Origin: Crossaster papposus
Taxonomy: Eukaryota; Echinodermata; Asteroidea; Velatida; Solasteridae
DNA: 64,000 nucleotides
Direction of reading: 5' to 3'
Assembly (NCBI GenBank): GCA_037893245.1
Contig: JBAIAA010000094.1
Location: 682,001 to 746,000, forward strand
In this document: one piece after another, positions 1-11,861 of the stretch
Position numbering within the stretch: position 1 is the stretch's first letter
Layout: each line of letters opens with the position of its first letter
Translations under genes and position numbers: made by a program
Notes under the pieces: generated by a model
What the model was told of the DNA's origin: nothing
The model's input: the letters and a program-made list of their open reading frames with translations, nothing else
Database searches by the model: none

Positions 1-3000
1 CGAGAAAATTATCCTCATTCGCAGCCACCTTTTCTTATGTGTTTGTTTGTACACGTGTATTGCCGCATAGGCCTATGTCGCCAGTGCCCTGACGCATGGG
101 TCTCACGGTTTGGGTTCTTTCCAGTGGGAAATTTGGCAATATTTTGGATCAAATGTCGAGCTGGTGAGTGTCTCTTCATTCTCAAACAACGTTGAGGTTC
201 GCAGCTCAGATATAAGTCGAGAAAACTATCCTCATTCGCAGCCCTGTTTTCTTATGTGTATCTATGTACACGTGTATTGGCGCATGGGCCTATGTCGCCA
301 GTGCCCTGACGCACGAGTCTCACAGTTTGGGTTATTTCCATTGAGAAATTTGGCAATAATTTGGCTTAGATGTCGAGCTGGTGAGTGTCTCTTCATTCTC
401 GAACAACGTTGAGGTTCGCAGCTAAGATATAAGTCGAGAAAATTATCCTCATTCGCAGCCACCTTTTCTTATGAGTATGTTTGTACACGTGTATTGCCGC
501 ATAGGCCTATGCCGCCAGTGGCCTGACGCATGAGTCTCACGGTTTGGTTTTTTTCCAGTGAGAAGTTTGGCAATATTTTGGCTCAGATGTTGAGCTGGTG
601 AGTTTCTCTTCATTCTCGAACAACGTTGAGGTTCGCAGCTCAAATATAAGTCGAGAAATTTAAGCTCATTCGCAGCCACCTTTTCTGATGTGTATGTTTG
701 TACACGTGTATTGCCGCATAGGCCTATGTCGCCAGTGCCCTGACGCATGAGCCTCACAGTTTGGGTTCTTTCTATTGAGAAATTTGGCAATATTTTGGCT
801 CAGATGTCGAGCTGGTGAGTGTCTCTTCATTCTCGAACAACGTTGAGGTTCGCAGCTCAGATATAAGTCGAGAAAATTATCCTCATTCGCAGCCATGTTT
901 TCTTATGTGTATCTATGTACACGTGTATTGGCGGATGGGCCTATGTCGCCAGTGCCCTGACGCACGAGTCTCACAGTTTGGGTTCTTTCCATTGAGAAAT
1001 TTGGCAATAATTTGGCTCAGATGTCGAGCTGGTGAGTGTCTCTTCATTCTCGAACAACGTTGAGGTTCGCAGCTCAGATATAAGTCGAGAAAATTATCCT
1101 CATTCGCAGCTACCTTTTCTTATGTGTATGTTTTTACATGTGTATTGCCGCATAGGCCTATGCCGCCAGTGGCCTGACGCATGAGTCTCACGGTTTGGTT
1201 TTTTTCCAGTGAGAAGTTTGGCAATATTTTTGCTCAGATGTTGAGCTGGTGAGTGTCTCGTCATTCTCGAACAACGTTGAGGTTCTCAGCTCAGATATAA
1301 GTCAAGAAATTATCCTCATTCGCAGCCACTTTTTCTTATGTGTATGTTTGTACACGTGTATTGCCGCATAGGCCTATGCCGCCAGTGGCCTGACGCATGA
1401 GTCTCACGGTTTGGGTTCTTTCCATTGAGAGATTTGGCAATATTTTGGCTCAGATGTCGAGCTGGTGAGTGACTCTTCATTCTCGAACAACGTTGAGGTT
1501 CGCAGCTCAAATATAAGTCGAGAAAATTATCCTCATTCGCAGCCACCTTTTCTGATGTGTATGTTTGTACACTTGTATTGCCGCATAGGCCTATGCCGTC
1601 AGTGCCCTGACGCATGGGTCTCACGGTTTGGTTTTTTTCCAGTGAGAAATTTGGCAATATGTTGGCTCCGATGTCGAGCTGGTGAGTGTTCGTTCATTCT
1701 GGAACAACGTTGAGGTTCGCAGCTCAGATATAAGTCGAGAAAATTATCCTCATTCGCAGCCATGTTTTCTTATGTGTATCTATGTACACGTGTATTGCCG
1801 CATAGGCCTATGCCGCCAGTGGCCTGACGCATGAGTCTCACGGTTTGGGTTCTTTCCATTGAGAGATTTGGCAATATTTTGGCTCAGATGTCGAGCTGGT
1901 GAGTGACTCTTCATTCTCGAACAACGTTGAGGTTCGCAGCTCAAATATAAGTCGAGAAAATTATCCTCATTCGCAGCCACCTTTTCTGATGTGTATGTTT
2001 GTACACTTGTATTGCCGCATAGGCCTATGCCGTCAGTGCCCTGACGCATGGGTCTCACGGTTTGGTTTTTTTCCAGTGAGAAATTTGGCAATATGTTGGC
2101 TCCGATGTCGAGCTGGTGAGTGTTCGTTCATTCTCGAACAACGTTGAGGTTCCCAGCTAAGATTTAAGTCGAAAAAATAATCCTCATTCGCAGCCACTTT
2201 TTCTGATGTGTATGTTTGTACACGTGTATTGCCGCATAGGCCTATGCCGCCAGTGGCCTGACGCAGGAATCTCACAGTTTGGGTTCTTTCCATTGAGAAA
2301 TTTGGCAATATTTTGTCTAAGATGTCGAGCTGGTGAATGTCTCTTCATTCTCGAACAACGTTGAGGTTCGCAGCTCAGATATAAGTCGAGAAAATTATCC
2401 TCATTCGCAGCCACCTTTTCTTATGTGTTTGTTTGTACACGTGTATTGCCGCATAGGCCTATGTCGCCAGTGCCCTGACGCATGGGTCTCACGGTTTGGG
2501 TTCTTTCCAGTGGGAAATATCGCAATATTTTGGATCAAATGTCGAGCTGGTGAGTGTCTCTTCATTCTCAAACAACGTTGAGGTTCGCAGCTCAGATATA
2601 AGTCGAGAAAATTATCCTCATTCGCAGCCCTGTTTTCTTATGTGTATCTATGTACACGTGTATTGGCGCATGGGCCTATGTCGCCAGTGCCCTGGCGCAC
2701 GAGTCTCACAGTTTGGGTTCTTTCCATTGAGAAATTTGGCAATAATTTGGCTCAGATGTCGAGCTGGTGAGTATCGCTTCATTCTCGAACAACGTTGAGG
2801 TTCCCAGCTAAGATATAAGTCGAGAAAATAATCCTCATTCGCAGCCACCTTTTCTGATGTGTATGTTTGTACACGTGTATTGCCGCCTAGGCCTATGCCG
2901 CCAGTGGCCTGACGCATGAATCTCACAGTTTGGGTTCTTTCCATTGAGAAATTTTGGCAATATTTTGTCTAAGATGTCGAGCTGGTGAATGTCTCTTCAT

Positions 3001-4281
3001 TCTCGAACAACGTTGAGGTTCGCCGCTCAGATATAAGTCGAGAAAATTATCCTCATTAGCAGCCACCTTTTCTTATGTGTATGTTTGTACACGTGTATTG
3101 CCGCATAGGCCTATGCCGCCAGTGGCCTGACACATGAGTCTCACGGTTTGGGTTGTTTCCAGTGAGAAGTTTGGCAATATGTTGGCTCAGATGTCGAGCT
3201 GGTGAGTGTCTATTCATTCTCGAACAACGTTGAGGTTCGCAGCTCATATATAAGTCGAGAAATTTAAGCTCATTCGCAGCCACCTTTTCTGATGTGTATG
3301 TGTGTACACTTGTATTGCCGCATAGGCCTATGCCGCCAGTGCCCTGACGCATGGGTCTCACGGTTTGGGTTCCTTTCAGTGAGAAATTTGGCAATATTTT
3401 GCCTCAAATGTCGAGCTGGTGAGTGTCTCTTCATTCTCAAACAACGTTGAGGTTCGCAGCTCAGATATAAGTCGAGAAAATTATCCTCATTCGCAGCCAT
3501 GTTTTCTTATGTGTATCTATGTACACGTGTATTGGCGCATGGGCCTATGCCCTGACGCACGAGTCTCACAGTTTGGGTTATTTCCATTGAGAAATTTGGC
3601 AATATTTTGGCTCAGATGTCGAGCTGGTGAGTATCTCTTCATTCTCGAACAACGTTGAGGTTCCCAGCTGAGATTTAAGTCGAGAAAATAATCCTCATTC
3701 GCAGCCACTTTTTCTGATGTGTATGTTTGTACACGTGTATTGCCGCATAGGCCTATGCCGCCAGTGGCCTGACGCAGGAATCTCACAGTTTGGGTTCTTT
3801 CCATTGAGAAATATGGCAATATTTTGTCTAAGATGTCGAGCTGATGAATGTCTCTTCATTCTCGAACAACGTTGAGGTTCGCAGCTCAGATATAAGTCGA
3901 GAAAATTATCCTCATTCGCAGCCACCTTTTCTTATGTGTTTGTTTGTACACGTGTATTGCCGCATAGGCCTATGTCGCCAGTGCCCTGACGCATGGGTCT
4001 CACGGTTTGGGTTCTTTCCAGTGGGAAATTTGGCAATATTTTGGATCAAATGTCGAGCTGGTGAGTGTCTCTTCATTCTCAAACAACGTTGAGGTTCGCA
4101 GCTAAGTCGAGAAAATTATCCTCATTCGCAGCCCTGTTTTCTTATGTGTATCTATGTACACGTGTATTGGCGCATGGGCCTATGTCGCCAGTGCCCTGAC
4201 GCACGAGTCTCACAGTTTGGGTTCTTTCCATTGAGAAATTTGGCAATAATTTGGCTCAGATGTCGAGCTGGTGAGTATCGC
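1..4281. repeat. Heterogeneous satellite segment without a clear long HOR
   Basis: Monomers of several types are intermixed and long-range copies are less regular than further right. A 434-bp dimer is visible (about 1356–1700 matches 1790–2134). Two monomers carry small internal deletions: about 9 bp near 3549 (the TCGCCAGTG stretch is missing) and about 7 bp near 4103 (CAGATAT is missing). No gene or other element is seen. Confidence 0.8.
1356..2134. repeat. Tandem satellite dimer duplication, offset 434 bp
   Basis: The sequence from about 1356 to 1700 recurs at about 1790–2134. It shares rare variants including GTGAGTGACTCTTC, the CACTTG form of the palindrome, GGTTTTTTTCCAG and GTGAGTGTTCGTTC. 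The offset is exactly two monomers. One difference seen is CTGGAAC against CTCGAAC near 1700/2134. Confidence 0.8.
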
Positions 4282-6916
4282 TTCATTCTCGAACAACGTT
4301 GAGGTTCCCAGCTAAGATATAAGTCGAGAAAATAATCCTCATTCGCAGCCACCTTTTCTGATGTGTATGTTTGTACACGTGTATTGCCGCATAGGCCTAT
4401 GCCGCCAGTGGCCTGACGCATGAATCTCACAGTTTGGGTTCTTTCCATTGAGAAATTTTGGCAATATTTTGTCTAAGATGTCGAGCTTGTGAATGTCTCT
4501 TCATTCTCGAACAACGTTGAGGTTCGCAGCTCAGATATAAGTCGAGAAAATTATCCTCATTCGCAGCCACCTTTTCTTATGTGTATGTTTGTACACGTGT
4601 ATTGCCGCATAGGCCTATGCCGCCAGTGGCCTGACACATGAGTCTCACGGTTTGGGTTGTTTCCAGTGAGAAGTTTGGCAATATGTTGGCTCAGATGTCG
4701 AGCTGGTGAGTGTCTCTTCATTCTCGAACAACGTTGAGGTACGCAGCTCAGATATAAGTCGAGAAAATTATCCTCATTCGCAGCCATGTTTTCTTATGTG
4801 TATCTATGTACACGTGTATTGCCGCATTGGCCTAGGTCGCCAGTGCCCTGACGCATGAGTCTCACAGTTTGGGTTCTTTCCATTGAGAAATTTGGCAATA
4901 TTTTGGCTCAGATGTCGAGCTGGTGAGTATCTCTTCATTCTCGAACAACGTTGAGGTTCCCAGCTAAGATTTAAGTCGAGAAAATAATCCTCATTCGCAG
5001 CCACTTTTTCTGATGTGTATGTTTGTACACGTGTATTGCCGCATAGGCCTATGCCGCCAGTGGCCTGACGCAGGAATCTCACAGTTTGGGTTCTTTCCAT
5101 TGAGAAATTTGGCAATATTTTGGCCCAGATGTCGAGCTGGTGAGTGTCTCTTCATTCTCGAACAACGTTGAGGTACGCAGCTCAGATATAAGTCGAGAAA
5201 ATTATCCTCATTCGCAGCCATGTTTTCTTATGTGTATCTATGTACACGTGTATTGCCGCATTGGCCTAGGTCGCCAGTGCCCTGACGCATGTGTCTCACA
5301 GTTTGGGTTCTTTCCATTGAGAAATTTGGCAATATTTTGGCTCAGATGTCGAGCTGGTGAGTATCTCTTCATTCTCAAACAACGTTGAGGTTCCCAGCTA
5401 AGATTTAAGTCGAGAAAATAATCCTCATTCGCAGCCACTTTTTCTGATGTGTATGTTTGTACACGTGTATTGCCGCATAGGCCTATGCCGCCAGTGGCCT
5501 GACGCAGGAATCTCACAGTTTGGGTTCTTTTCCAGTGAGAAGTTTGGCAATATTTTGGCTCAGATGTCGAGCTGGTGAGTGTCTCTTCATTCTCGAACAA
5601 CGTTGAGGTTCCCAGCTAAGATATAAGTCGAGAAAATAATCCTCATTCGCAGCCACCTTTTCTGATGTGTATGTTTGTACACGTGTATTGCCGCATAGGC
5701 CTATGCCGCCAGTGGCCTGACGCATGAATCTCACAGTTTGGGTTCTTTCCATTGAGAAATTTTGGCAATATTTTGTCTAAGATGTCGAGCTTGTGAATGT
5801 CTCTTCATTCTCGAACAACGTTGAGGTTCGCAGCTCAGATATAAGTCGAGAAAATTATCCTCATTCGCAGCCACCTTTTCTTATGTGTATGTTTGTACAC
5901 GTGTATTGCCGCATAGGCCTATGCCGCCAGTGGCCTGACACATGAGTCTCACGGTTTGGGTTGTTTCCAGTGAGAAGTTTGGCAATATGTTGGCTCAGAT
6001 GTCGAGCTGGTGAGTGTCTCTTCATTCTCGAACAACGTTGAGGTACGCAGCTCAGATATAAGTCGAGAAAATTATCCTCATTCGCAGCCATGTTTTCTTA
6101 TGTGTATCTATGTACACGTGTATTGCCGCATTGGCCTAGGTCGCCAGTGCCCTGACGCATGAGTCTCACAGTTTGGGTTCTTTCCATTGAGAAATTTGGC
6201 AATATTTTGGCTCAGATGTCGAGCTGGTGAGTATCTCTTCATTCTCGAACAACGTTGAGGTTCCCAGCTAAGATTTAAGTCGAGAAAATAATCCTCATTC
6301 GCAGCCACTTTTTCTGATGTGTATGTTTGTACACGTGTATTGCCGCATAGGCCTATGCCGCCAGTGGCCTGACGCAGGAATCTCACAGTTTGGGTTCTTT
6401 CCATTGAGAAATTTGGCAATATTTTGGCCCAGATGTCGAGCTGGTGAGTGTCTCTTCATTCTCGAACAACGTTGAGGTACGCAGCTCAGATATAAGTCGA
6501 GAAAATTATCCTCATTCGCAGCCATGTTTTCTTATGTGTATCTATGTACACGTGTATTGCCGCATTGGCCTAGGTCGCCAGTGCCCTGACGCATGTGTCT
6601 CACAGTTTGGGTTCTTTCCATTGAGAAATTTGGAAATATTTTGGCTCAGATGTCGAGCTGGTGAGTATCTCTTCATTCTCAAACAACGTTGAGGTTCCCA
6701 GCTAAGATTTAAGTCGAGAAAATAATCCTCATTCGCAGCCACTTTTTCTGATGTGTATGTTTGTACACGTGTATTGCCGCATAGGCCTATGCCGCCAGTG
6801 GCCTGACGCAGGAATCTCACAGTTTGGGTTCTTTTCCAGTGAGAAGTTTGGCAATATTTTGGCTCAGATGTCGAGCTGGTGAGTGTCTCTTCATTCTCGA
6901 ACAACGTTGAGGTTCG
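4282..6916. repeat. Six-monomer HOR, two copies, period 1304 bp
   Basis: Two consecutive copies of a block of six monomers (6 x 217 plus 2). Shared rare variants include GAGCTTGTGAATG, GGCCTAGGTCGCC followed by GCATGTGTCTC, and TTCTTTTCCAGTGAG. Copies are about 4282–5585 and 5586–6889 plus a short overrun. Edges are placed where diagnostic variants stop agreeing and are good to about 30 bp. Confidence 0.85.
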
Positions 6917-7015
6917 CAGCTCAAATATAAGTCGAGAAAATTATCCTCATTCGCAGCCATGTTTTCGTATGTGTATCTATGTACACGTGTATTGGCGCAT
7001 GGGCCTATGTCGACA

Positions 7016-8650
7016 GTGCCCTGACGCACGAGTCTCACAGTTTGGGTTCTTTCCATTGAGAAATTTGGCAATAATTTGGCTCAGATGTCGAGCTGGTGAG
7101 TGTCTCTTCATTCTCGAACAACGTTGAGGTTCGCAGCTTAAATATAAGTCGAGAAAATTATCCTCATTCGCAGCCACCTTTTCTGATGTGTATGTTTGTA
7201 CACTTGTATTGCCGCATAGGCCTATGCCGTCAGTGCCCTGACGCATGGGTCTCACGGTTTGGTTTTTTTCCAGTGAGAAATTTGGCAATATGTTGGCTCC
7301 GATGTCGAGCTGGTGAGTGTTCGTTCATTCTCGAACAACGTTGAGGTTCGCAGCTCAGATATAAGTCGAGAAAATTATCCTCATTCGCAGCCATGTTTTC
7401 TTATGTGTATCTATGTACACGTGTATTGCCGCATTGGCCTAGGTCGCCAGTGCCCGGACGCATGAGTCTCACAGTTTGGGTTCTTTCCATTGAGAAATTT
7501 GGCAATAGTTTGGCTCAGATGTCGAGCTGGTGAGTATCTCTTCATTCTCGAACAACGTTGAGGTTCCCAGCTGAGATTTAAGTCGAGAAAATAATCCTCA
7601 TTCGCAGCCACTTTTTCTGATGTGTATGTTTGTACACGTGTATTGCCGCATAGGCCTATGCCGCCAGTGGCCTGACGCAGGAATCTCACAGTTTGGGTTC
7701 TTTCCATTGAGAAATTTGGCAATATTTTGTCTAAGATGTCGAGCTGGTGAATGTCTCTTCATTCTCGAACAACGTTGAGGTTCGCAGCTCAGATATAAGT
7801 CGAGAAAATTATCCTCATTCGCAGCCACCTTTTCTTATGTGTTTGTTTGTACACGTGTATTGCCGCATAGGCCTATGTCGCCAGTGCCCTGACGCATGGG
7901 TCTCACAGTTTGGGTTCTTTCCAGTGGGAAATTTGGCAATATTTTGGCTCAGATGTCGAGCTGGTGAGTATCTCTTCATTCTCGAACAACGTTGAGGTTC
8001 CCAGCTGAGATTTAAGTCGAGAAAATAATCCTCATTCGCAGCCACCTTTTCTGATGTGTATGTTTGTACACGTGTATTGCCGCATAGGCCTATGCCGCCA
8101 GTGGCCTGACGCATGAATCTCACAGTTTGGGTTCTTTCCTTTGAGAAATTTTGGCAATATTTTGTCTAAGATGTCGAGCTGGTGAATGTCTCTTCATTCT
8201 CGAACAACGTTGAGGTTCGCAGCTCAGATATAAGTCGAGAAAATTATCCTCATTCGCAGCCACCTTTTCTTATGTGTATGTTTGTACACGTGTATTGCCG
8301 CATAGGCCTATGCCGCCAGTGGCCTGACACATGAGTCTCACGGTTTGGGTTGTTTCCAGTGAGAAGTTTGGCAATATGTTGGCTCAGATGTCGAGCTGGT
8401 GAGTGTCTCTTCATTGTCGAACAACGTTGATGTACGCAGCTCAGATATAAGTCGAGAAAATTATCCTCATTCGCAGCCATGTTTTCTTATGTGTATCTAT
8501 GTACACGTGTATTGCCGCATTGGCCTAGGTCGCCAGTGCCCTGACGCATGAGTCTCACAGTTTTGGTTCTTTCCATTGAGAAATTTGGCAATATTTTGGC
8601 TCAGATGTCGAGCTGGTGAGTATCTCTTCATTCTCGAACAACGTTGAGGT
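7016..8650. repeat. Satellite segment duplicated at 9404–11038 (offset 2388)
   Basis: This stretch of about 1.63 kb matches 9404–11038 nearly base for base. Shared private variants include AGCTTAAATATAAG, GTGCCCGGACGCATGAG, CAATAGTTTGGCTC and CATTGTCGAACAACGTTGATG. The offset is eleven monomers plus one base. The match breaks near 8650, where CGCAGCTCAAAT on the left replaces CCCAGCTAAGAT on the right. Confidence 0.85.
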
Positions 8651-9490
8651 TCGCAGCTCAAATATAAGTCGAGAAAATTATCCTCATTCGCAGCCATGTT
8701 TTCTTATGTGTATCTATGTACACGTGTATTGGCGCATGGGCCTATGTCGCCAGTGCCCTGACGCACGAGTCTCACAGTTTGGGTTCTTTCCATTGAGAAA
8801 TTTGGCAATATGTTGGCTCAGATGTCGAGCTGGTGAGTATCTCTTCATTCTCGAACAACGTTGAGGTTCCCAGCTGAGATTTAAGTCGAGAAAATAATCC
8901 TCATTCGCAGCCACTTTTTCTGATGTGTATGTTTGTACACGTGTATTGCCGCATAGGCCTATGCCGCCAGTGGCCTGACGCAGGAATCTCACAGTTTGGG
9001 TTCTTTCCATTGAGAAATTTGGCAATATTTTGTCTAAGATGTCGAGCTGGTGAATGTCTCTTCATTCTCGAACAACGTTGAGGTTCGCAGCTCAGATATA
9101 AGTCGAGAAAATTATCCTCATTCGCAGCCACCTTTTCTTATGTGTTTGTTTGTACACGTGTATTGCCGCATAGGCCTATGTCGCCAGTGCCCTGACGCAT
9201 GGGTCTCACGGTTTGGGTTCTTTCCAGTGGGAAATTTGGCAATATTTTGGATCAAATGTCGAGCTGGTGAGTGTCTCTTCATTCTCAAACAACGTTGAGG
9301 TTTGCAGCTCAGATATAAGTCGAGAAAACTATCCTCATTCGCAGCCCTGTTTTCTTATGTGTATCTATGTACACGTGTATTGGCGCATGGGCCTGGGTCG
9401 CCAGTGCCCTGACGCACGAGTCTCACAGTTTGGGTTCTTTCCATTGAGAAATTTGGCAATAATTTGGCTCAGATGTCGAGCTGGTGAGTG
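8633..9490. repeat. Satellite segment duplicated at 11239–12096 (offset 2606)
   Basis: Where the 2388-bp register ends, the array continues in a new register of twelve monomers plus two bases: 8633–9490 corresponds to 11239–12096. The switch between adjacent registers is what one expects when unequal exchanges are superimposed on an older duplication. Shared variants include TTGGATCAAATGTCG and GAAAACTATCC. Confidence 0.8.
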
Positions 9491-11861
9491 TCTCTTCATT
9501 CTCGAACAACGTTGAGGTTCGCAGCTTAAATATAAGTCGAGAAAATTATCCTCATTCGCAGCCACCTTTTCTGATGTGTATGTTTGTACACTTGTATTGC
9601 CGCATAGGCCTATGCCGTCAGTGCCCTGACGCATGGGTCTCACGGTTTGGTTTTTTTCCAGTGAGAAATTTGGCAATATGTTGGCTCCGATGTCGAGCTG
9701 GTGAGTGTTCGTTCATTCTCGAACAACGTTGAGGTTCGCAGCTCAGATATAAGTCGAGAAAATTATCCTCATTCGCAGCCATGTTTTCTTATGTGTATCT
9801 ATGTACACGTGTATTGCCGCATTGGCCTAGGTCGCCAGTGCCCGGACGCATGAGTCTCACAGTTTGGGTTCTTTCCATTGAGAAATTTGGCAATAGTTTG
9901 GCTCAGATGTCGAGCTGGTGAGTATCTCTTCATTCTCGAACAACGTTGAGGTTCCCAGCTGAGATTTAAGTCGAGAAAATAATCCTCATTCGCAGCCACT
10001 TTTTCTGATGTGTATGTTTGTACACGTGTATTGCCGCATAGGCCTATGCCGCCAGTGGCCTGACGCAGGAATCTCACAGTTTGGGTTCTTTCCATTGAGA
10101 AATTTGGCAATATTTTGTCTAAGATGTCGAGCTGGTGAATGTCTCTTCATTCTCGAACAACGTTGAGGTTCGCAGCTCAGATATAAGTCGAGAAAATTAT
10201 CCTCATTCGCAGCCACCTTTTCTTATGTGTTTGTTTGTACACGTGTATTGCCGCATAGGCCTATGTCGCCAGTGCCCTGACGCATGGGTCTCACAGTTTG
10301 GGTTCTTTCCAGTGGGAAATTTGGCAATATTTTGGCTCAGATGTCGAGCTGGTGAGTATCTCTTCATTCTCGAACAACGTTGAGGTTCCCAGCTGAGATT
10401 TAAGTCGAGAAAATAATCCTCATTCGCAGCCACCTTTTCTGATGTGTATGTTTGTACACGTGTATTGCCGCATAGGCCTATGCCGCCAGTGGCCTGACGC
10501 ATGAATCTCACAGTTTGGGTTCTTTCCTTTGAGAAATGTTGGCAATATTTTGTCTAAGATGTCGAGCTGGTGAATGTCTCTTCATTCTCGAACAACGTTG
10601 AGGTTCGCAGCTCAGATATAAGTCGAGAAAATTATCCTCATTCGCAGCCACCTTTTCTTATGTGTATGTTTGTACACGTGTATTGCCGCATAGGCCTATG
10701 CCGCCAGTGGCCTGACACATGAGTCTCACGGTTTGGGTTGTTTCCAGTGAGAAGTTTGGCAATATGTTGGCTCAGATGTCGAGCTGGTGAGTGTCTCTTC
10801 ATTGTCGAACAACGTTGATGTACGCAGCTCAGATATAAGTCGAGAAAATTATCCTCATTCGCAGCCATGTTTTCTTATGTGTATCTATGTACACGTGTAT
10901 TGCCGCATTGGCCTAGGTCGCCAGTGCCCTGACGCATGAGTCTCACAGTTTTGGTTCTTTCCATTGAGAAATTTGGCAATATTTTGGCTCAGATGTCGAG
11001 CTGGTGAGTATCTCTTCATTCTCGAACAACGTTGAGGTTCCCAGCTAAGATTTAAGTCGAGAAAATAATCCTCATTCGCAGCCACTTTTTCTGATGGGTA
11101 TGTTTGTACACGTGTATTGCCGCATAGGCCTATGCCGCCAGTGGCCTGACGCAGGAATCTCACAGTTTGGGTTCTTTTCCAGTGAGAAGTTTGGCAATAT
11201 TTTGGCTCAGATGTCGAGCTGGTGAGTGTCTCTTCATTCTCGAACAACGTTGAGGTTCGCAGCTCAAATATAAGTCGAGAAAATTATCCTCATTCGCAGC
11301 CATGTTTTCTTATGTGTATCTATGTACACGTGTATTGGCGCATGGGCCTATGTCGCCAGTGCCCTGACGCACGAGTCTCACAGTTTGGGTTCTTTCCATT
11401 GAGAAATTTGGCAATATGTTGGCTCAGATGTCGAGCTGGTGAGTATCTCTTCATTCTCGAACAACGTTGAGGTTCCCAGCTGAGATTTAAGTCGAGAAAA
11501 TAATCCTCATTCGCAGCCACTTTTTCTGATGTGTATGTTTGTACACGTGTATTGCCGCATAGGCCTATGCCGCCAGTGGCCTGACGCAGGAATCTCACAG
11601 TTTGGGTTCTTTCCATTGAGAAATTTGGCAATATTTTGTCTAAGATGTCGAGCTGGTGAATGTCTCTTCATTCTCGAACAACGTTGAGGTTCGCAGCTCA
11701 GATATAAGTCGAGAAAATTATCCTCATTCGCAGCCACCTTTTCTTATGTGTTTGTTTGTACACGTGTATTGCCGCATAGGCCTATGTCGCCAGTGCCCAG
11801 ACGCATGGGTCTCACGGTTTGGGTTCTTTCCAGTGGGAAATTTGGCAATATTTTGGATCAA

